NCBI GenBank assembly: GCA_949840885.1
Contig: CATKYJ010000002.1
Span: 109,628 to 173,627 of the forward strand
Direction of reading: 5' to 3'
From: an uncultured Acetatifactor sp.
GTDB taxonomy: Bacteria > Bacillota > Clostridia > Lachnospirales > Lachnospiraceae
Length of the DNA: 64,000 nt
The translations under genes and the position numbers were made by a program. The notes beneath the pieces are model-generated. The model saw only the letters and a list, made by a program, of their open reading frames with translations. It had not been told where the DNA came from and did no database searches. This document shows, piece by piece, positions 1 to 8,477 of this stretch; position 1 is the stretch's first letter; the number at the start of each line of letters is the position of its first letter.

Positions 1-72
1 CAATCTGGAATAAATATCATAAGACCGCTCGCCTCTGCTGGTCTGTTCAATGACATAAGGCACTAAACTCAT
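1..72 (-). CDS. clpP: ClpP protease, N-terminal end (partial, runs off window)
   Basis: The first 24 codons read MSLVPYVIEQTSRGERSYDI and onward, which is the typical N-terminus of the ATP-dependent Clp protease proteolytic subunit. The gene leaves the window at position 1. An AAGGAGG ribosome site (80-86) sits just upstream of the ATG at 70-72. ClpP forms a 14-subunit cytoplasmic serine protease that works with ClpX or ClpA/C. The gene lies downstream of the trigger factor gene in the same direction, the common tig-clpP order. Only the N-terminus is visible, so catalytic residues cannot be checked. Confidence 0.93.
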   Translation of the reverse strand, partial: MSLVPYVIEQTSRGERSYDIYSRL

Positions 73-105
73 ATTAAAACCTCCTTATTGAAATCGCTGC
101 GCGGT

Positions 106-170
106 GGCACAAATTGCCGTGATCGGCACAAATTGTCGTGATCGGCACAAATTGCCGTGGCCGGCAATTG
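106..170. repeat. Three 19-bp tandem repeats plus partial copy between tig and clpP
   Basis: Copies lie at 106-124, 125-143 and 144-162, with an 8-base remainder to 170. Each has the core GGCACAAATTGCCGTG, whose ends (CGGCA and TGCCG) could pair as a small hairpin. Possible roles are a regulator site or an RNA-processing element in the tig-clpP spacer; function is unknown. Confidence 0.75.
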
Positions 171-263
171 GGTAAAGTCCTTTAAGCGCATGCCTCACGA
201 GAGGAACTTTCATTCGAAAGTGCGCTGATGAAAGTTCCTCTCGTGCGCCTTTGGGACTTTACC
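171..263. repeat. Long interrupted inverted repeat between tig and clpP
   Basis: An 18-bp perfect arm (196-213 with 228-245) forms the inner stem around a 14-base loop. A 10-bp outer arm (171-180 with 254-263) extends it. No T-run follows on either strand, so it is not a standard terminator. It could be a structured mRNA element that separates tig from clpP expression, or a small palindromic mobile repeat. Confidence 0.75.
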
Positions 264-287
264 GTCCACCGATAATTTCCCCAAAAA

Positions 288-1577
288 TTACTCCTCCTGC
301 GCGTTCTCCACCACGAAGTCCACCGCTTTTCTGACCCGGATATCCTCCGTGACCTGCTTCCTGCCGTTCTCGCCCAGAAGCTCCAGCACTTTATCAGGCT
401 CCATCTGGTAGACTTCGCCCATGGTCTTTAACTCCTGAGCCATTTCCTCATCGGTAACCTGAATGTCCTCCGCGGCTGCCACTGCCTCCAGCACCAGTCT
501 GGACTGGATCTTCTTCATGACCTGAGGCTTCACCTGCTCCAACAGCATCTCGTTGGTCATGCCGGTGAACTGCATGTACTGCTCCATGCTGATGCCCTGG
601 GACTGCATCCTCTGGGCATATTCCTGTACTGTCTGTCTCTGCTGGGTCTCGATCATAGCCTCGGGAATGTCCATTTTGGCATCGGCAATGATGGCATCAA
701 TGACCGCGTCCTCTTTGACGGCCTTGGCCTCGTCTGTCTTGCGCTTCTCAATCTTCTTCCTGATCTCTTCCTTATATTCCTCTACGGTATCGCTCTCCTC
801 AGAGATTTCGCCAACGAAATCATCATCAAGTTCAGGAAGCTGCTTCTCCTGCAGCCGCTTCACCGTGCACTTGAACACGGCCGCCTTGCCCGCCAGTTCC
901 TCCGCCTGATAGTCCTCCGGGAACGTCACGTTTACATCTGTTTCCACTTCCAGCTCGGCTCCGATCAGCTCCTCCTCAAAGCCCGGGATGAAAGCATGGG
1001 AGCCAATGGTCAGCGGATAGTCCGTCCCCTTGCCGCCCTCAAAGGCCACCCCGTCCACAAAGCCCTCGAAGTCAATGGTAGCGATATCGCCGTCCTTTAC
1101 AGGCCTGTCCGTGACATCCACGGTTCTGGAGTTCTTGTCCCTCTCCTTGTCGATTTCTGCAGTGATCTCTTCCTCTGTCACTTCCACATCGGCCTTGTCC
1201 ACCTTGACGCCCTTGTACTGTCCCAACTCCACAGAGGGCTTCAGGGCCACCTCCGCGGTAATGATAAAGGGCTTTCCCGCCTCCAGCTGCTCCACATCGA
1301 TCCTGGGGCTGGACACGATCTCCTCTTCGCACTCGTCATAGGCCTTTTCATAGGCATCGGGAATCAATGCGTTGGCTGCGTCTTCATAGAATACCTCTTT
1401 GCCGTATATCTGCTCGATCATCTTGCGGGGAGCTTTGCCCTTGCGGAAGCCCGGAACATTGATACGGTTCTTGTTCTTCTGATATGCGCCCTCGATTGCT
1501 TTTTCCAGCTCCTCGGCAGGCACTTCTATCGTCAGCTTTGCCATGTTGTTCTCTAATTTCTCTACCTGTAAACTCAT
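288..1577 (-). CDS. tig: Trigger factor, ribosome-associated chaperone and peptidyl-prolyl isomerase
   Basis: The 429-residue product has the usual trigger factor length. The N-terminal ribosome-binding domain carries the GFRKGK signature (residues 44-49), which contacts ribosomal protein L23. An FKBP-type isomerase domain follows (about 155-245), then a helical C-terminal chaperone region. It binds nascent chains at the tunnel exit and helps fold them in the cytoplasm. The ATG at 1577 follows an AAGGAGG site. A TTGTAT/TATAAT promoter lies at 1642-1670. ClpP follows after about 215 bases of repeats and a long palindrome. Identification is secure. Confidence 0.97.
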   Translation of the reverse strand: MSLQVEKLENNMAKLTIEVPAEELEKAIEGAYQKNKNRINVPGFRKGKAPRKMIEQIYGKEVFYEDAANALIPDAYEKAYDECEEEIVSSPRIDVEQLEAGKPFIITAEVALKPSVELGQYKGVKVDKADVEVTEEEITAEIDKERDKNSRTVDVTDRPVKDGDIATIDFEGFVDGVAFEGGKGTDYPLTIGSHAFIPGFEEELIGAELEVETDVNVTFPEDYQAEELAGKAAVFKCTVKRLQEKQLPELDDDFVGEISEESDTVEEYKEEIRKKIEKRKTDEAKAVKEDAVIDAIIADAKMDIPEAMIETQQRQTVQEYAQRMQSQGISMEQYMQFTGMTNEMLLEQVKPQVMKKIQSRLVLEAVAAAEDIQVTDEEMAQELKTMGEVYQMEPDKVLELLGENGRKQVTEDIRVRKAVDFVVENAQEE

Positions 1578-1641
1578 TTTTCTACGTTTCCTCCTTCAAT
1601 CGCCTGGCCTACGCAGCAGACGCACTCACAGTCATTAACAG

Positions 1642-1670
1642 ATTATAACATACGGAAGTTCAAAATACAA
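1642..1670 (-). promoter_or_regulatory. Probable sigma-A promoter of tig
   Basis: On the minus strand, TTGTAT (1665-1670) and TATAAT (1642-1647) are separated by 17 bases, about 65 bases upstream of the tig start. Confidence 0.6.
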
Positions 1671-1712
1671 ATGTTTTTGTTCTTTTCTTCTGGCTTATTT
1701 CTTATTTATTTC

Positions 1713-3125
1713 TTAAAAATCGGTAAAATGGTCTGCTATGATCAGGATGCGGCCTGCCTGCCTTTCCTGAATATAACGTCCGGCCCTTTCCCTGGTCTCC
1801 GGATCCATCCCCGAAAAAGGCTCATCCAAAAAGACGCAGGCCGAATCGGCCTCCATGGCGCGGACAATGGCCACCCTGCGCCGCATGCCGCCGCTGAGCT
1901 GTCTGCATGGCTTGTCAAAATCCTCCCGCTCCAACAGCAGACCCAGCGCCTCTTCTGCTCCTTTCCGGTCTCCCGTGACCAGCTCCACGTTTTTCACAGC
2001 ACTGTAGTCATCACAGAGCCTGTCCTCCTGAAAAGTCATGCTGCACCGGGAGGGGACAGAAACCTGCCCGCTGTCCGGCATAACCAATCGGGCCAGGATA
2101 TGGAGCAGGGTCGTCTTGCCGCTGCCGGAGGGACTGGTCAGGTAATAAGTCCCTCCGGATTCATAGACCGTGCTTAGCCTGTCTATGACTGTCCGGCCAT
2201 TGTAGGATTTCGTGACTGCCTTAAGCCTTATGGGCATATTCGGACAGGCCGCCTCTCTTTCCCCGGCGCTCTTCTCCCGCACCGTTTCTTTCGTCCCCCG
2301 CGGCTTCCTGCAGACAGGCTCCCAGGCGAGGAAACGCTGCAAAAGCAGCAGAACGGCTTTCTCGAAAAGCAGGCTGAGCCCGATGACCACGCCGGTCCAT
2401 ACAAAAATGCCTGCCGTGTCCAGATAGACTTTCGACAGATACAGCCTCTCCCCGATGGAGAAGTCCGGCGTGCCGATTACCTCCGCCGCCACGCCGGACT
2501 TCCAGCACATACCCAGAGAAAGCTTCAGTCCGCTGTACAGGAAAGGCCGAAGCGCCGGACGGAAAATGTAGAAAAAACGATTCCAAAGGGGCAACCGGAA
2601 CACCTGTGCCATTTCCAGCATTCCTCTGTCCATGCTCTTCATGCCCTCTAAGAGATTGATATACAGATTCGGCAGCACCACCATAAAGCATACCGCCACC
2701 GCCAGAAAGGAGGAGCCCCACCAGATCAGCAAAAGCACCGCAAAGGATGCCACGGGAACCGCTTTCATCAATGTCATCACCGGGGACAGAACCTCCTCCA
2801 CCCAGGGATATCGCCGGCTGCCAAAAGCCAGGAGAACCGCCCCTGCGAAACCTGCTGCGAAACCAAGCCCGATGCGCAGGAAGCTCTTTCCCACGGTCAG
2901 ATAGAAGCCGACGCTGCCAAGCAAAGACACAAGCTCTCTGGCCGTCTCCAAAGGCGTGGTCAGCAAAATCTTGTTGTCCACAGCAAGCGCCAGGATATGC
3001 CACAGGACAATCCAGCCCGTTACTATGATGTACTTTCTGTATTTTCTATATTTCCCTGCTTTTCTGTTATCTTTAATGTTCCTGTTCCCTTTCTGTTTCA
3101 AATGTGCCTCTTTTATATGATGCAC
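1713..3125 (-). CDS. ABC transporter with permease and ATPase fused in one chain (SsuC/SsuB-like)
   Basis: Residues 1-270 form a binding-protein-dependent permease (BPD_transp_1, SsuC/TauC-like) with about six membrane segments and an EAA-like loop near 170-190. Residues 298-470 form an ATP-binding domain: Walker A SPSGSGKTT (331-339), Q-loop near 366, signature LSGGM (410-414), Walker B CVFLDE (430-435) and switch His466. In this family permease and ATPase are normally separate, so the fusion is unusual. The ATPase ends four residues after the switch histidine. The lipoprotein at 3357-4538 is the obvious partner. Relatives import sulfonates, taurine, or thiamine precursors; no TPP riboswitch is seen, so the substrate is unknown. 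No strong ribosome site precedes this start. Confidence 0.85.
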   Translation of the reverse strand: MHHIKEAHLKQKGNRNIKDNRKAGKYRKYRKYIIVTGWIVLWHILALAVDNKILLTTPLETARELVSLLGSVGFYLTVGKSFLRIGLGFAAGFAGAVLLAFGSRRYPWVEEVLSPVMTLMKAVPVASFAVLLLIWWGSSFLAVAVCFMVVLPNLYINLLEGMKSMDRGMLEMAQVFRLPLWNRFFYIFRPALRPFLYSGLKLSLGMCWKSGVAAEVIGTPDFSIGERLYLSKVYLDTAGIFVWTGVVIGLSLLFEKAVLLLLQRFLAWEPVCRKPRGTKETVREKSAGEREAACPNMPIRLKAVTKSYNGRTVIDRLSTVYESGGTYYLTSPSGSGKTTLLHILARLVMPDSGQVSVPSRCSMTFQEDRLCDDYSAVKNVELVTGDRKGAEEALGLLLEREDFDKPCRQLSGGMRRRVAIVRAMEADSACVFLDEPFSGMDPETRERAGRYIQERQAGRILIIADHFTDF

Positions 3126-3164
3126 TTCTTGATGGAGCGCATATCTCTTAAAGAATTTTTCTGT

Positions 3165-3224
3165 AAAAGTTTCTTCTATAAAAGTTTCTTCTATAAAAGT
3201 TTCTTCTATAAAAGTTTCTTCTAT
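3165..3224. repeat. Four tandem copies of a 15-bp unit
   Basis: The unit AAAAGTTTCTTCTAT occurs perfectly four times in the spacer between the lipoprotein and permease-ATPase genes of the importer. Copy number could vary by slippage and change the spacing between the two genes. It is not inside a credible gene. Confidence 0.9.
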
Positions 3225-3356
3225 AAAATGTCTGCTCTGTGCTTACGAGCGGTAAAGTTTGCCATCGGTTTATAGTATCTGGCGTTCGCGGGTCGGGTAT
3301 CATAGAAGAAGAGCATTCCTTGGAAAAAAGCCCTCCATGGCAAATGTCAGCGGCTG

Positions 3357-4538
3357 TCAGTATAAATAATAGAAATCCTCCTCCGGCAGCTTCCCTCCCA
3401 CCAGTTCCGCGTTGAAACCGACCAAAACCTCCAGATATGCGGACAGCGCGCCTTTCATCTCCTCTCCGGTGACGCACACCAGATTGCACCGGGGGATCGC
3501 TTCCCTGGCAATTGCCTCTTTTGCCACGATGCCTGCCTCCACGGCGAGAACCGCCCCCTTGTCCGGGTCATCGTTGACGGCTGCCACGCTGTCCTTGTGG
3601 TGCTTTAGGAAGTCCTCCACTGCCTCCCTGTTTTCCCGCAGGAAGTCATTGCGGACGATAGTGACCCCTGTAACCATTCCGCCCGCTTCCTCTTCCTGAG
3701 AATTGTCCTGAGAAGCTTCCTTTTTCCGGGCAGCCTCCCTTTTCTGGACGTCTTCCCTTTTCTGGCTGCCCTCTCTTTCCCGGGCAGCCTCCCACTCCTC
3801 ATTCATGTCAAGTGCTATGCGCAGATTTTCGTTCTGCATCAGGGCAGCCGTAGCAAAAGGCTGGGGAAGCAGCCCGATGGCCGCTGGATCCTGAGCCAGG
3901 ACAGCAGCCACCTCCGCTGCTTCCGATTTGTACTCAAGCGTGTAGTCGCCTGGCTTCAGGCCGTTCTGCTCCAGAATGTATTTGAGGGACGCCTCCGGAG
4001 TGGCGCCTTTTCCGGTAAGATAAATAGTCCTGCCCTCCAAATCGGACACTTTCTCTATCTCCAAACTTCCGGAGACCAAGTACAGCACCCCAAGGGTATT
4101 GATGTCGATCACCGTCACGCCGCCCTCTGTCTTCTGATACAGCGCCGCAGCCACATTCGCGGGTACCAGCGCAATGTCCAGTTCTCCTTTCACCAGCAAT
4201 GGCAGCAGTTCATCGGCTCCTGTAGCCATGCGGAATTCATACGGATAATCCGCGGGATTTTCTTTCGCCTCCTCCATCAAAAAGAGGATGCCCAGAGAAG
4301 TAGGGCCTTTCAGGGAACCTATCCTCACTGCCCCCGGCCCTTGTCCCCGTTCCCCCTGCCTGCCGCAGCTGCAAAGCAGGGAACAGCACAGCAGCAGCGC
4401 AACAAGCAGCGCGCAAAGCAGCCGTCTAACCGGATGAAAGCTTCCTTGTCCGCTCAGACAGCTGCCCGCTTCTTTCTGCGCTCCCATATGTCCATGTCTT
4501 TGTATATATTCCCGCCTGTCATTCCCGCTGATTTTCAT
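3357..4538 (-). CDS. ABC transporter substrate-binding lipoprotein (SsuA/NMT1-like)
   Basis: The 393-residue product has a basic N-terminus and a hydrophobic segment ending in a lipobox-like LLCSC (near residue 58). A periplasmic-binding fold of the NMT1/SsuA type follows, with stretches such as GELDIALVPANVAAALY and VSDLEGRTIYLTGKGATPEA. It should capture a small solute outside the membrane for the downstream fused permease-ATPase. A charged insertion of short pseudo-repeats rich in K, R and E (about residues 246-285) interrupts the C-terminal lobe. The start is uncertain: the N-terminus is long for a signal peptide and a start nearer the hydrophobic segment is possible. Substrate unknown. 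Confidence 0.8.
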   Translation of the reverse strand: MKISGNDRREYIQRHGHMGAQKEAGSCLSGQGSFHPVRRLLCALLVALLLCCSLLCSCGRQGERGQGPGAVRIGSLKGPTSLGILFLMEEAKENPADYPYEFRMATGADELLPLLVKGELDIALVPANVAAALYQKTEGGVTVIDINTLGVLYLVSGSLEIEKVSDLEGRTIYLTGKGATPEASLKYILEQNGLKPGDYTLEYKSEAAEVAAVLAQDPAAIGLLPQPFATAALMQNENLRIALDMNEEWEAAREREGSQKREDVQKREAARKKEASQDNSQEEEAGGMVTGVTIVRNDFLRENREAVEDFLKHHKDSVAAVNDDPDKGAVLAVEAGIVAKEAIAREAIPRCNLVCVTGEEMKGALSAYLEVLVGFNAELVGGKLPEEDFYYLY

Positions 4539-4762
4539 TTCCCGCGTATTTTCCTCATCTTATTTCTCATTTCCTGCTACCAGTTTCTTGCTTCAAATCT
4601 CCTGCTTCGGTTCTCCTGCTTCGGTTCTTCTGTTTCAGTTCTCGCTTTTATTCTCCTGCTCCCGTCCCCTCTTCCGTTCTCCTGATTCCCTCTTCCCGGT
4701 TCACATCTCCGGCTGTCGTTTTCCTGCTCCGCATCTTCCGCTCCCCGGCAGCTTCCTGGCAC
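4539..4762. repeat. Degenerate purine-rich tandem repeat spacer
   Basis: On the minus strand this spacer is a chain of imperfect copies of a motif like GAAGCAGGAGAACC, clearest at 4580-4660. It separates the asparaginase gene from the lipoprotein gene. A 61-residue reading frame crosses it, but it is low-complexity R/E/N/S-rich and has no recognisable domain, so it is not called as a gene. Confidence 0.6.
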
Positions 4763-5770
4763 TCATAATTCTTTCAATAAAATGTCATGGTTGATGGTCT
4801 CATAGAACAGCTTTCGAAATTGCTCCGGATCCCTGGTCTGTCCCAGCACCCACATGACCTTGGTCACCGTGGCCTCCAGGGTCATGTCGTAGGTCTCCAT
4901 GAGATGGAATTCCTCCTTAATGGCCTTTCCCACCTGATAGACCTCCATGTCGCTGCCCTCATGGGTCACCTGGGTGGCCATCATCACAAGCTTCCCGCCG
5001 TCAATCCACCGCCTGATCTCCGGGTAAAAGGGCATCTGTCCGTACTCCGGGAAGCCGCCTACCCCGAAAGCCTCGATGATCACGCCGTCATAATAGGGAA
5101 AAAGCCTGTCCAGCATCATCCCGTCCATGCCCGGCATCAGCTTCAGCAGCAGGATCCGCTCGTTCAGCGCATGGTAAAAGGATACATTGCCCTCCATCCT
5201 GTCCTTATCCTCAATATAGAATACCACCCTGCCGTCCCGTATCATGGCTATATTGGGATAGTTGATGCTGGAAAAGGCATTGTAACTCTTGGACCGCTCC
5301 TTTTTCGCCCGGGTTCCCGCTATCACATTGCCTCCGAAGACAATGTTCACGCCGTGCGCTCTGTCCTCGGAGGCAAAGCGCAGACTGTCCAGGAGATTGG
5401 TCCTGGCATCGGTAATGGGCAGGTCTATGGGCTTCTGGGCCCCGGTGACCACCACGGGCTTCTTGCTGTTCTGCACCAGATAGGACAGGGCCGCCGCCGT
5501 AAAGGCCATGGTGTCCGTTCCGTGGCAAATAACGAATCCATCGTAGTCCCCATAATGTTTCTCAATCAAAGCAGCCAGCTCCAGCCAGTGCTTTCCGTAA
5601 ATATTCGTGCTGTCAAGGCTGAAAGGCTGTACCACCTCCACCTGACAGAAATCCTGGTATCCCTCCACATACTGCAGCAATTCCTCCGCCTCTATCTTCG
5701 GAGCCAGCCCCTCTTCCGTATATCCTGAGGCGATGGTGCCGCCGGTGGCTATCAATAGTATCTTTTTCAT
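4763..5770 (-). CDS. ansA: L-asparaginase (type I, cytoplasmic)
   Basis: The 335-residue product hydrolyses asparagine to aspartate and ammonia. TGGTIAS (residues 9-15) carries the catalytic Thr12, and HGTDTM (83-88) carries the second catalytic pair Thr85-Asp86. The sequence FVICHGTDTMAFTAAALSYL is typical of the family. No signal peptide is present, so it acts in the cytoplasm. The ATG at 5770 has a GAGGAA site about nine bases upstream. It lies between an rRNA methyltransferase and the orphan ABC importer, all in the same direction. Confidence 0.94.
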   Translation of the reverse strand: MKKILLIATGGTIASGYTEEGLAPKIEAEELLQYVEGYQDFCQVEVVQPFSLDSTNIYGKHWLELAALIEKHYGDYDGFVICHGTDTMAFTAAALSYLVQNSKKPVVVTGAQKPIDLPITDARTNLLDSLRFASEDRAHGVNIVFGGNVIAGTRAKKERSKSYNAFSSINYPNIAMIRDGRVVFYIEDKDRMEGNVSFYHALNERILLLKLMPGMDGMMLDRLFPYYDGVIIEAFGVGGFPEYGQMPFYPEIRRWIDGGKLVMMATQVTHEGSDMEVYQVGKAIKEEFHLMETYDMTLEATVTKVMWVLGQTRDPEQFRKLFYETINHDILLKEL

Positions 5771-5902
5771 CTATATATTCCTCACATTTCCCATCATGCC
5801 GCCTACGGCGTCAGTGCCGTTTTTAACGGCACAACGATCCGTGAGAAGAATCGCTTCTCTTGCGGCTCTGACTTGTGCTTCCTCGCCTAAAATCTCTGCA
5901 CC

Positions 5903-7348
5903 TCACAGCGACAGCGCCACCACAGCCTCAATGGCATCCGTATAGGGGAACATGTCCACTGCCACAGCTCTTTCCACCCCATATCCCTTTTTCTTCAAAA
6001 TCCGCAGATCCTCCACCAAAGTATCCGGGTTGCAGGAGATGTAAACGATCCGCTTGGGGCCAATCTTCGCCGCCGCGTTCAGGAACGCCTCGCTGCTGCC
6101 GCTTCTGGGAGGATCCATGAAAAGCACGTCCAGCTTCTCGCCTGCCGCCGCCAGCTCCAGCAGGAATTCCCCTGCATCTGCCTGGTAAAAACGGATATTG
6201 GAAATCCCGTTGCGCTTCCCATTGCTGACAGCGTCTCTGACCGCGTCCTTATTCAACTCCACCCCCAGCACTTTCCCCGCCTGACGGCTGGCAATCATGC
6301 CGATGGTACCGGTGCCGCAGTAGGCGTCCAGCACTGTCTCTTTTCCGGTCAGCCCTGCGTATTCCATGGCTTTCCCATACAGTTTGCCTGTCTGTACCGG
6401 ATTTACCTGATAAAAGGACTTGGGGGAAATCCGGAAAGTCATACCGCAAAGTTCGTCCTCAATATACCCCTTTCCGTATATCACCTGCTCCCGCTCTCCC
6501 AGTATCATGCTGGTGTCTTTATCGTTGACATTGATCACCATGGTAGTGATCTCCGGGTGTAGCTTCAGCAGCGCCTTTACGAAATTGTTTTTAGACGGCA
6601 TTACGGGGTAGCCCAGCACCAGCACTACCATAATCTGACCCGTTGCATGTCCCACTCTTACCAGCACATGGCGCAGCAGCCCCCGGCCGGTGTCCTCATC
6701 GTAAGGACGTATCTTGAATGATTTCAGCAGTTCCCGTATGGACACTATGATTTCGTCCGCTTTCCGGTTCTCTATCAGGCATCTGTCCACAGGCACGATG
6801 CGGTGGCTCTTTTCTTCGTAAATGCCGGAGATGGCATTGTGCTTCCTGTCCTCGCCGAAAGCCGCGTGGACTTTGTTGCGGTAGTGGTTGGGGCTTTCCA
6901 TGGGGATGATAGGCTCCGGCCTGCAGTACGGCTCCATGAGCCTGCGGAATTTCATGGACTTCATCTCCAGCTGCTCTTCATAGCCTTTATTGATCCACTG
7001 ACAGCCGCCGCATTTGGAGGCCGCCGGGCACAGATTATGTTTTGCCTCTCTTTCAGTCCCGCGGACTGGTGCCTGGCGCCTTGGAACCTCTCCCCTGCGC
7101 CTGCGGCCGGACACTGAACCCTTGGCTGCTCTTTCTCCGGAATGCTTTTCTTCCATTCTCTCACGCCCTGGCGCCTGACGCTTTCGGCTGTCCTGCCCTT
7201 TATTTTCTTTTCCATACATGTCTTTTTCGGTTGCCCCTGATCTTTCCTTTCCCGGAGCCTCCCGCCCGGAAGCCGTCCTGCCCCGGTTTTCCTTTTTGAA
7301 TGCGCTTCTTTCCGCTGTTTCCTTTTTTGTCATCTTGTATTGCGGCAT
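5903..7348 (-). CDS. rlmD: 23S rRNA (uracil-5-)-methyltransferase, RlmD/RlmCD family
   Basis: The 481-residue product uses S-adenosylmethionine to methylate C5 of a uracil in 23S rRNA. Residues 107, 113, 116 and 190 are the four cysteines of the family iron-sulfur cluster. The SAM-binding motif DAYCGTGTIG is at 341-350, and the catalytic cysteine in YISCNPDTL is Cys439. The first ~100 residues form a highly basic, low-complexity extension in place of the usual TRAM domain; it may aid RNA binding. A longer frame opens with TTG at 7405, but the ATG at 7348 has GGAGG eight bases upstream, so it is preferred. Confidence 0.9.
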   Translation of the reverse strand: MPQYKMTKKETAERSAFKKENRGRTASGREAPGKERSGATEKDMYGKENKGQDSRKRQAPGRERMEEKHSGERAAKGSVSGRRRRGEVPRRQAPVRGTEREAKHNLCPAASKCGGCQWINKGYEEQLEMKSMKFRRLMEPYCRPEPIIPMESPNHYRNKVHAAFGEDRKHNAISGIYEEKSHRIVPVDRCLIENRKADEIIVSIRELLKSFKIRPYDEDTGRGLLRHVLVRVGHATGQIMVVLVLGYPVMPSKNNFVKALLKLHPEITTMVINVNDKDTSMILGEREQVIYGKGYIEDELCGMTFRISPKSFYQVNPVQTGKLYGKAMEYAGLTGKETVLDAYCGTGTIGMIASRQAGKVLGVELNKDAVRDAVSNGKRNGISNIRFYQADAGEFLLELAAAGEKLDVLFMDPPRSGSSEAFLNAAAKIGPKRIVYISCNPDTLVEDLRILKKKGYGVERAVAVDMFPYTDAIEAVVALSL

Positions 7349-7430
7349 AGTTCTCCCTCCGGCTCCCTGGAGGGAGCGTGTCATTAATATTATACTGCAC
7401 ACCAATGAAATTCGCAGTAAACTACAATGA

Positions 7431-7509
7431 AGCCACCATAGCAGTGGTGGCTTTTAGACCGCCGGCCATATATGCTCGTATCAGACAGATTCGTAAATTC
7501 CGGCGGTCT
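7431..7509. other. Two hairpin-forming inverted repeats in the spacer before tRNA-Pro
   Basis: GCCACCA/TGGTGGC forms a short hairpin near 7434-7453, followed by TTTT on the plus strand. AGACCGCCGG (7456-7465) pairs with CCGGCGGTCT (7500-7509) around a 34-base loop. The rest of 7349-7662 shows no gene. Function unknown; the first hairpin might be a weak plus-strand terminator. Confidence 0.5.
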
Positions 7510-7662
7510 TGAATATAGGACCATCATATCATTCTATCCGGCAGATTTCAATGGATTTCTTTTCAAATCAGCTTCCGGCAGTATTCCCATTATGCCAATC
7601 CTATTTGGGCAAATAGAATCAAATCACAAAGATGAAAGAAGTGACTGAGTTTTGACTGGCGC

Positions 7663-7707
7663 ACAAAAAGAAAAATGTCAAAGCCCCAGCATCGCTAAGG
7701 CTTTGAC
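7663..7707 (-). terminator. Intrinsic terminator of tRNA-Pro
   Basis: GTCAAAGCC and GGCTTTGAC (7677-7707) form a 9-bp stem. On the minus strand the stem is followed by ATTTTTCTTTTT, right after the tRNA. Confidence 0.9.
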
Positions 7708-7720
7708 ACTTCCTAATGTA

Positions 7721-7795
7721 TCGGAGTGGCGGGATTCGAACTCGCGACCTCCGCCTCCCTAAGACGGCGCTCTAACCAAGCTGAGCCACACCCCG
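7721..7795 (-). tRNA. tRNA-Pro (anticodon AGG)
   Basis: The 75-base cloverleaf starts CGGGGTGTGGCTCAG, typical of bacterial tRNA-Pro. The acceptor stem CGGGGTG pairs with CACTCCG, the T-arm is GTTCGAATC, and the anticodon loop TTAGGGA gives anticodon AGG. The discriminator base is A and no CCA is encoded. A TTGCAA/TATAAT promoter lies just upstream and a strong terminator follows, so it is a single-gene unit. Confidence 0.95.
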
Positions 7796-7808
7796 AAAGA
7801 CATTAGTT

Positions 7809-7837
7809 ATTATAATGCGCCAGTGGAGAAATTGCAA
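7809..7837 (-). promoter_or_regulatory. Promoter of tRNA-Pro
   Basis: On the minus strand, TTGCAA (7832-7837) and a perfect TATAAT (7809-7814) are separated by 17 bases. The tRNA begins 14 bases after the -10 box. Confidence 0.85.
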
Positions 7838-7888
7838 CCATTTTTTTGCAAATTTCGCAAATTAGTGATTGTGTACAAAAGCATGCCC

Positions 7889-8437
7889 CTATTCAATATT
7901 TATTTCAGCAAAGTTAATATCAAAATCATCATATATTCCAGTCTTTACTTTGTCAGAAAACGAATACTCTTCAAAGGTATCATGTTCAAAGTTGTAAACT
8001 GTAATCTGCCGTTTCATCGGATCTACAATCCAATATTCTCTGACGCCTGCTGTCCGATATTTGAAAAGCTTCTTATTATAGTCCATTGGACGGCTTGTGG
8101 GTGAAACTATTTCGATAATCCAGTCAGGCGCACCTTTGCATCCTTCTTCCGTAAGTTTATCTTTATCACAGATTACAGAAATATCAGGTTCAAGATAAAG
8201 TTTATCATCAGCATTCAAAAATACTGCAAACGGCGACGGATAGACTTCGCAATCCCCATTTTTACTATTAATATAATTAAAAATCCTGTTTGATAATAGC
8301 ATAACAAGCCTTTGGTGTATTCTGCCAGGTGTTGCCATCATGTACAATTCGCCGTCAATCAATTCTGCCCTTTGTCCGTCTGGCAAATTGTAGATATCTT
8401 CTACTGTATAATATTGCAGCTGTCTTGGCGAAGCCAT
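7889..8437 (-). CDS. Uma2 (DUF820) family PD-(D/E)XK nuclease-like protein
   Basis: The 182-residue product matches the Uma2 family: YTVEDIYNLPDGQRAELIDG at the N-terminus, PDISVICDKDKL, and PDWIIEIVSPTSRPMDYNKK. The PD and E.V pair are the predicted metal-binding residues of the restriction-endonuclease fold. The biological role of Uma2 proteins is not established; they are abundant in mobile and cyanobacterial genomes. The gene is clearly more AT-rich than its neighbours, which suggests transfer. It stands between pepD and tRNA-Pro with a weak ribosome site (GGGGTG). Confidence 0.88.
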   Translation of the reverse strand: MASPRQLQYYTVEDIYNLPDGQRAELIDGELYMMATPGRIHQRLVMLLSNRIFNYINSKNGDCEVYPSPFAVFLNADDKLYLEPDISVICDKDKLTEEGCKGAPDWIIEIVSPTSRPMDYNKKLFKYRTAGVREYWIVDPMKRQITVYNFEHDTFEEYSFSDKVKTGIYDDFDINFAEINIE

Positions 8438-8477
8438 TTATATCACACCCCATTTCGTCCATAAATGTATTATCATC

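Noticed and set aside
106..162. CRISPR array
   Set aside because: The 19-bp repeats are directly adjacent without spacers, and no cas genes are in the window. The same applies to the other tandem repeats.
3148..3489. 113-residue minus-strand frame ending in RRNFY repeats
   Set aside because: It is produced by the 15-bp tandem repeat and overlaps the 3' end of the lipoprotein gene.
4577..4762. 61-residue minus-strand frame after asparaginase
   Set aside because: It is low-complexity and made of degenerate purine-rich repeats, with a GTG start and no recognisable domain. It is described as a repeat region.
5813..5831. GTGCCGTT/AACGGCAC hairpin between the methyltransferase and asparaginase genes as a terminator
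   Set aside because: No T-run follows on either strand; the stem is short.
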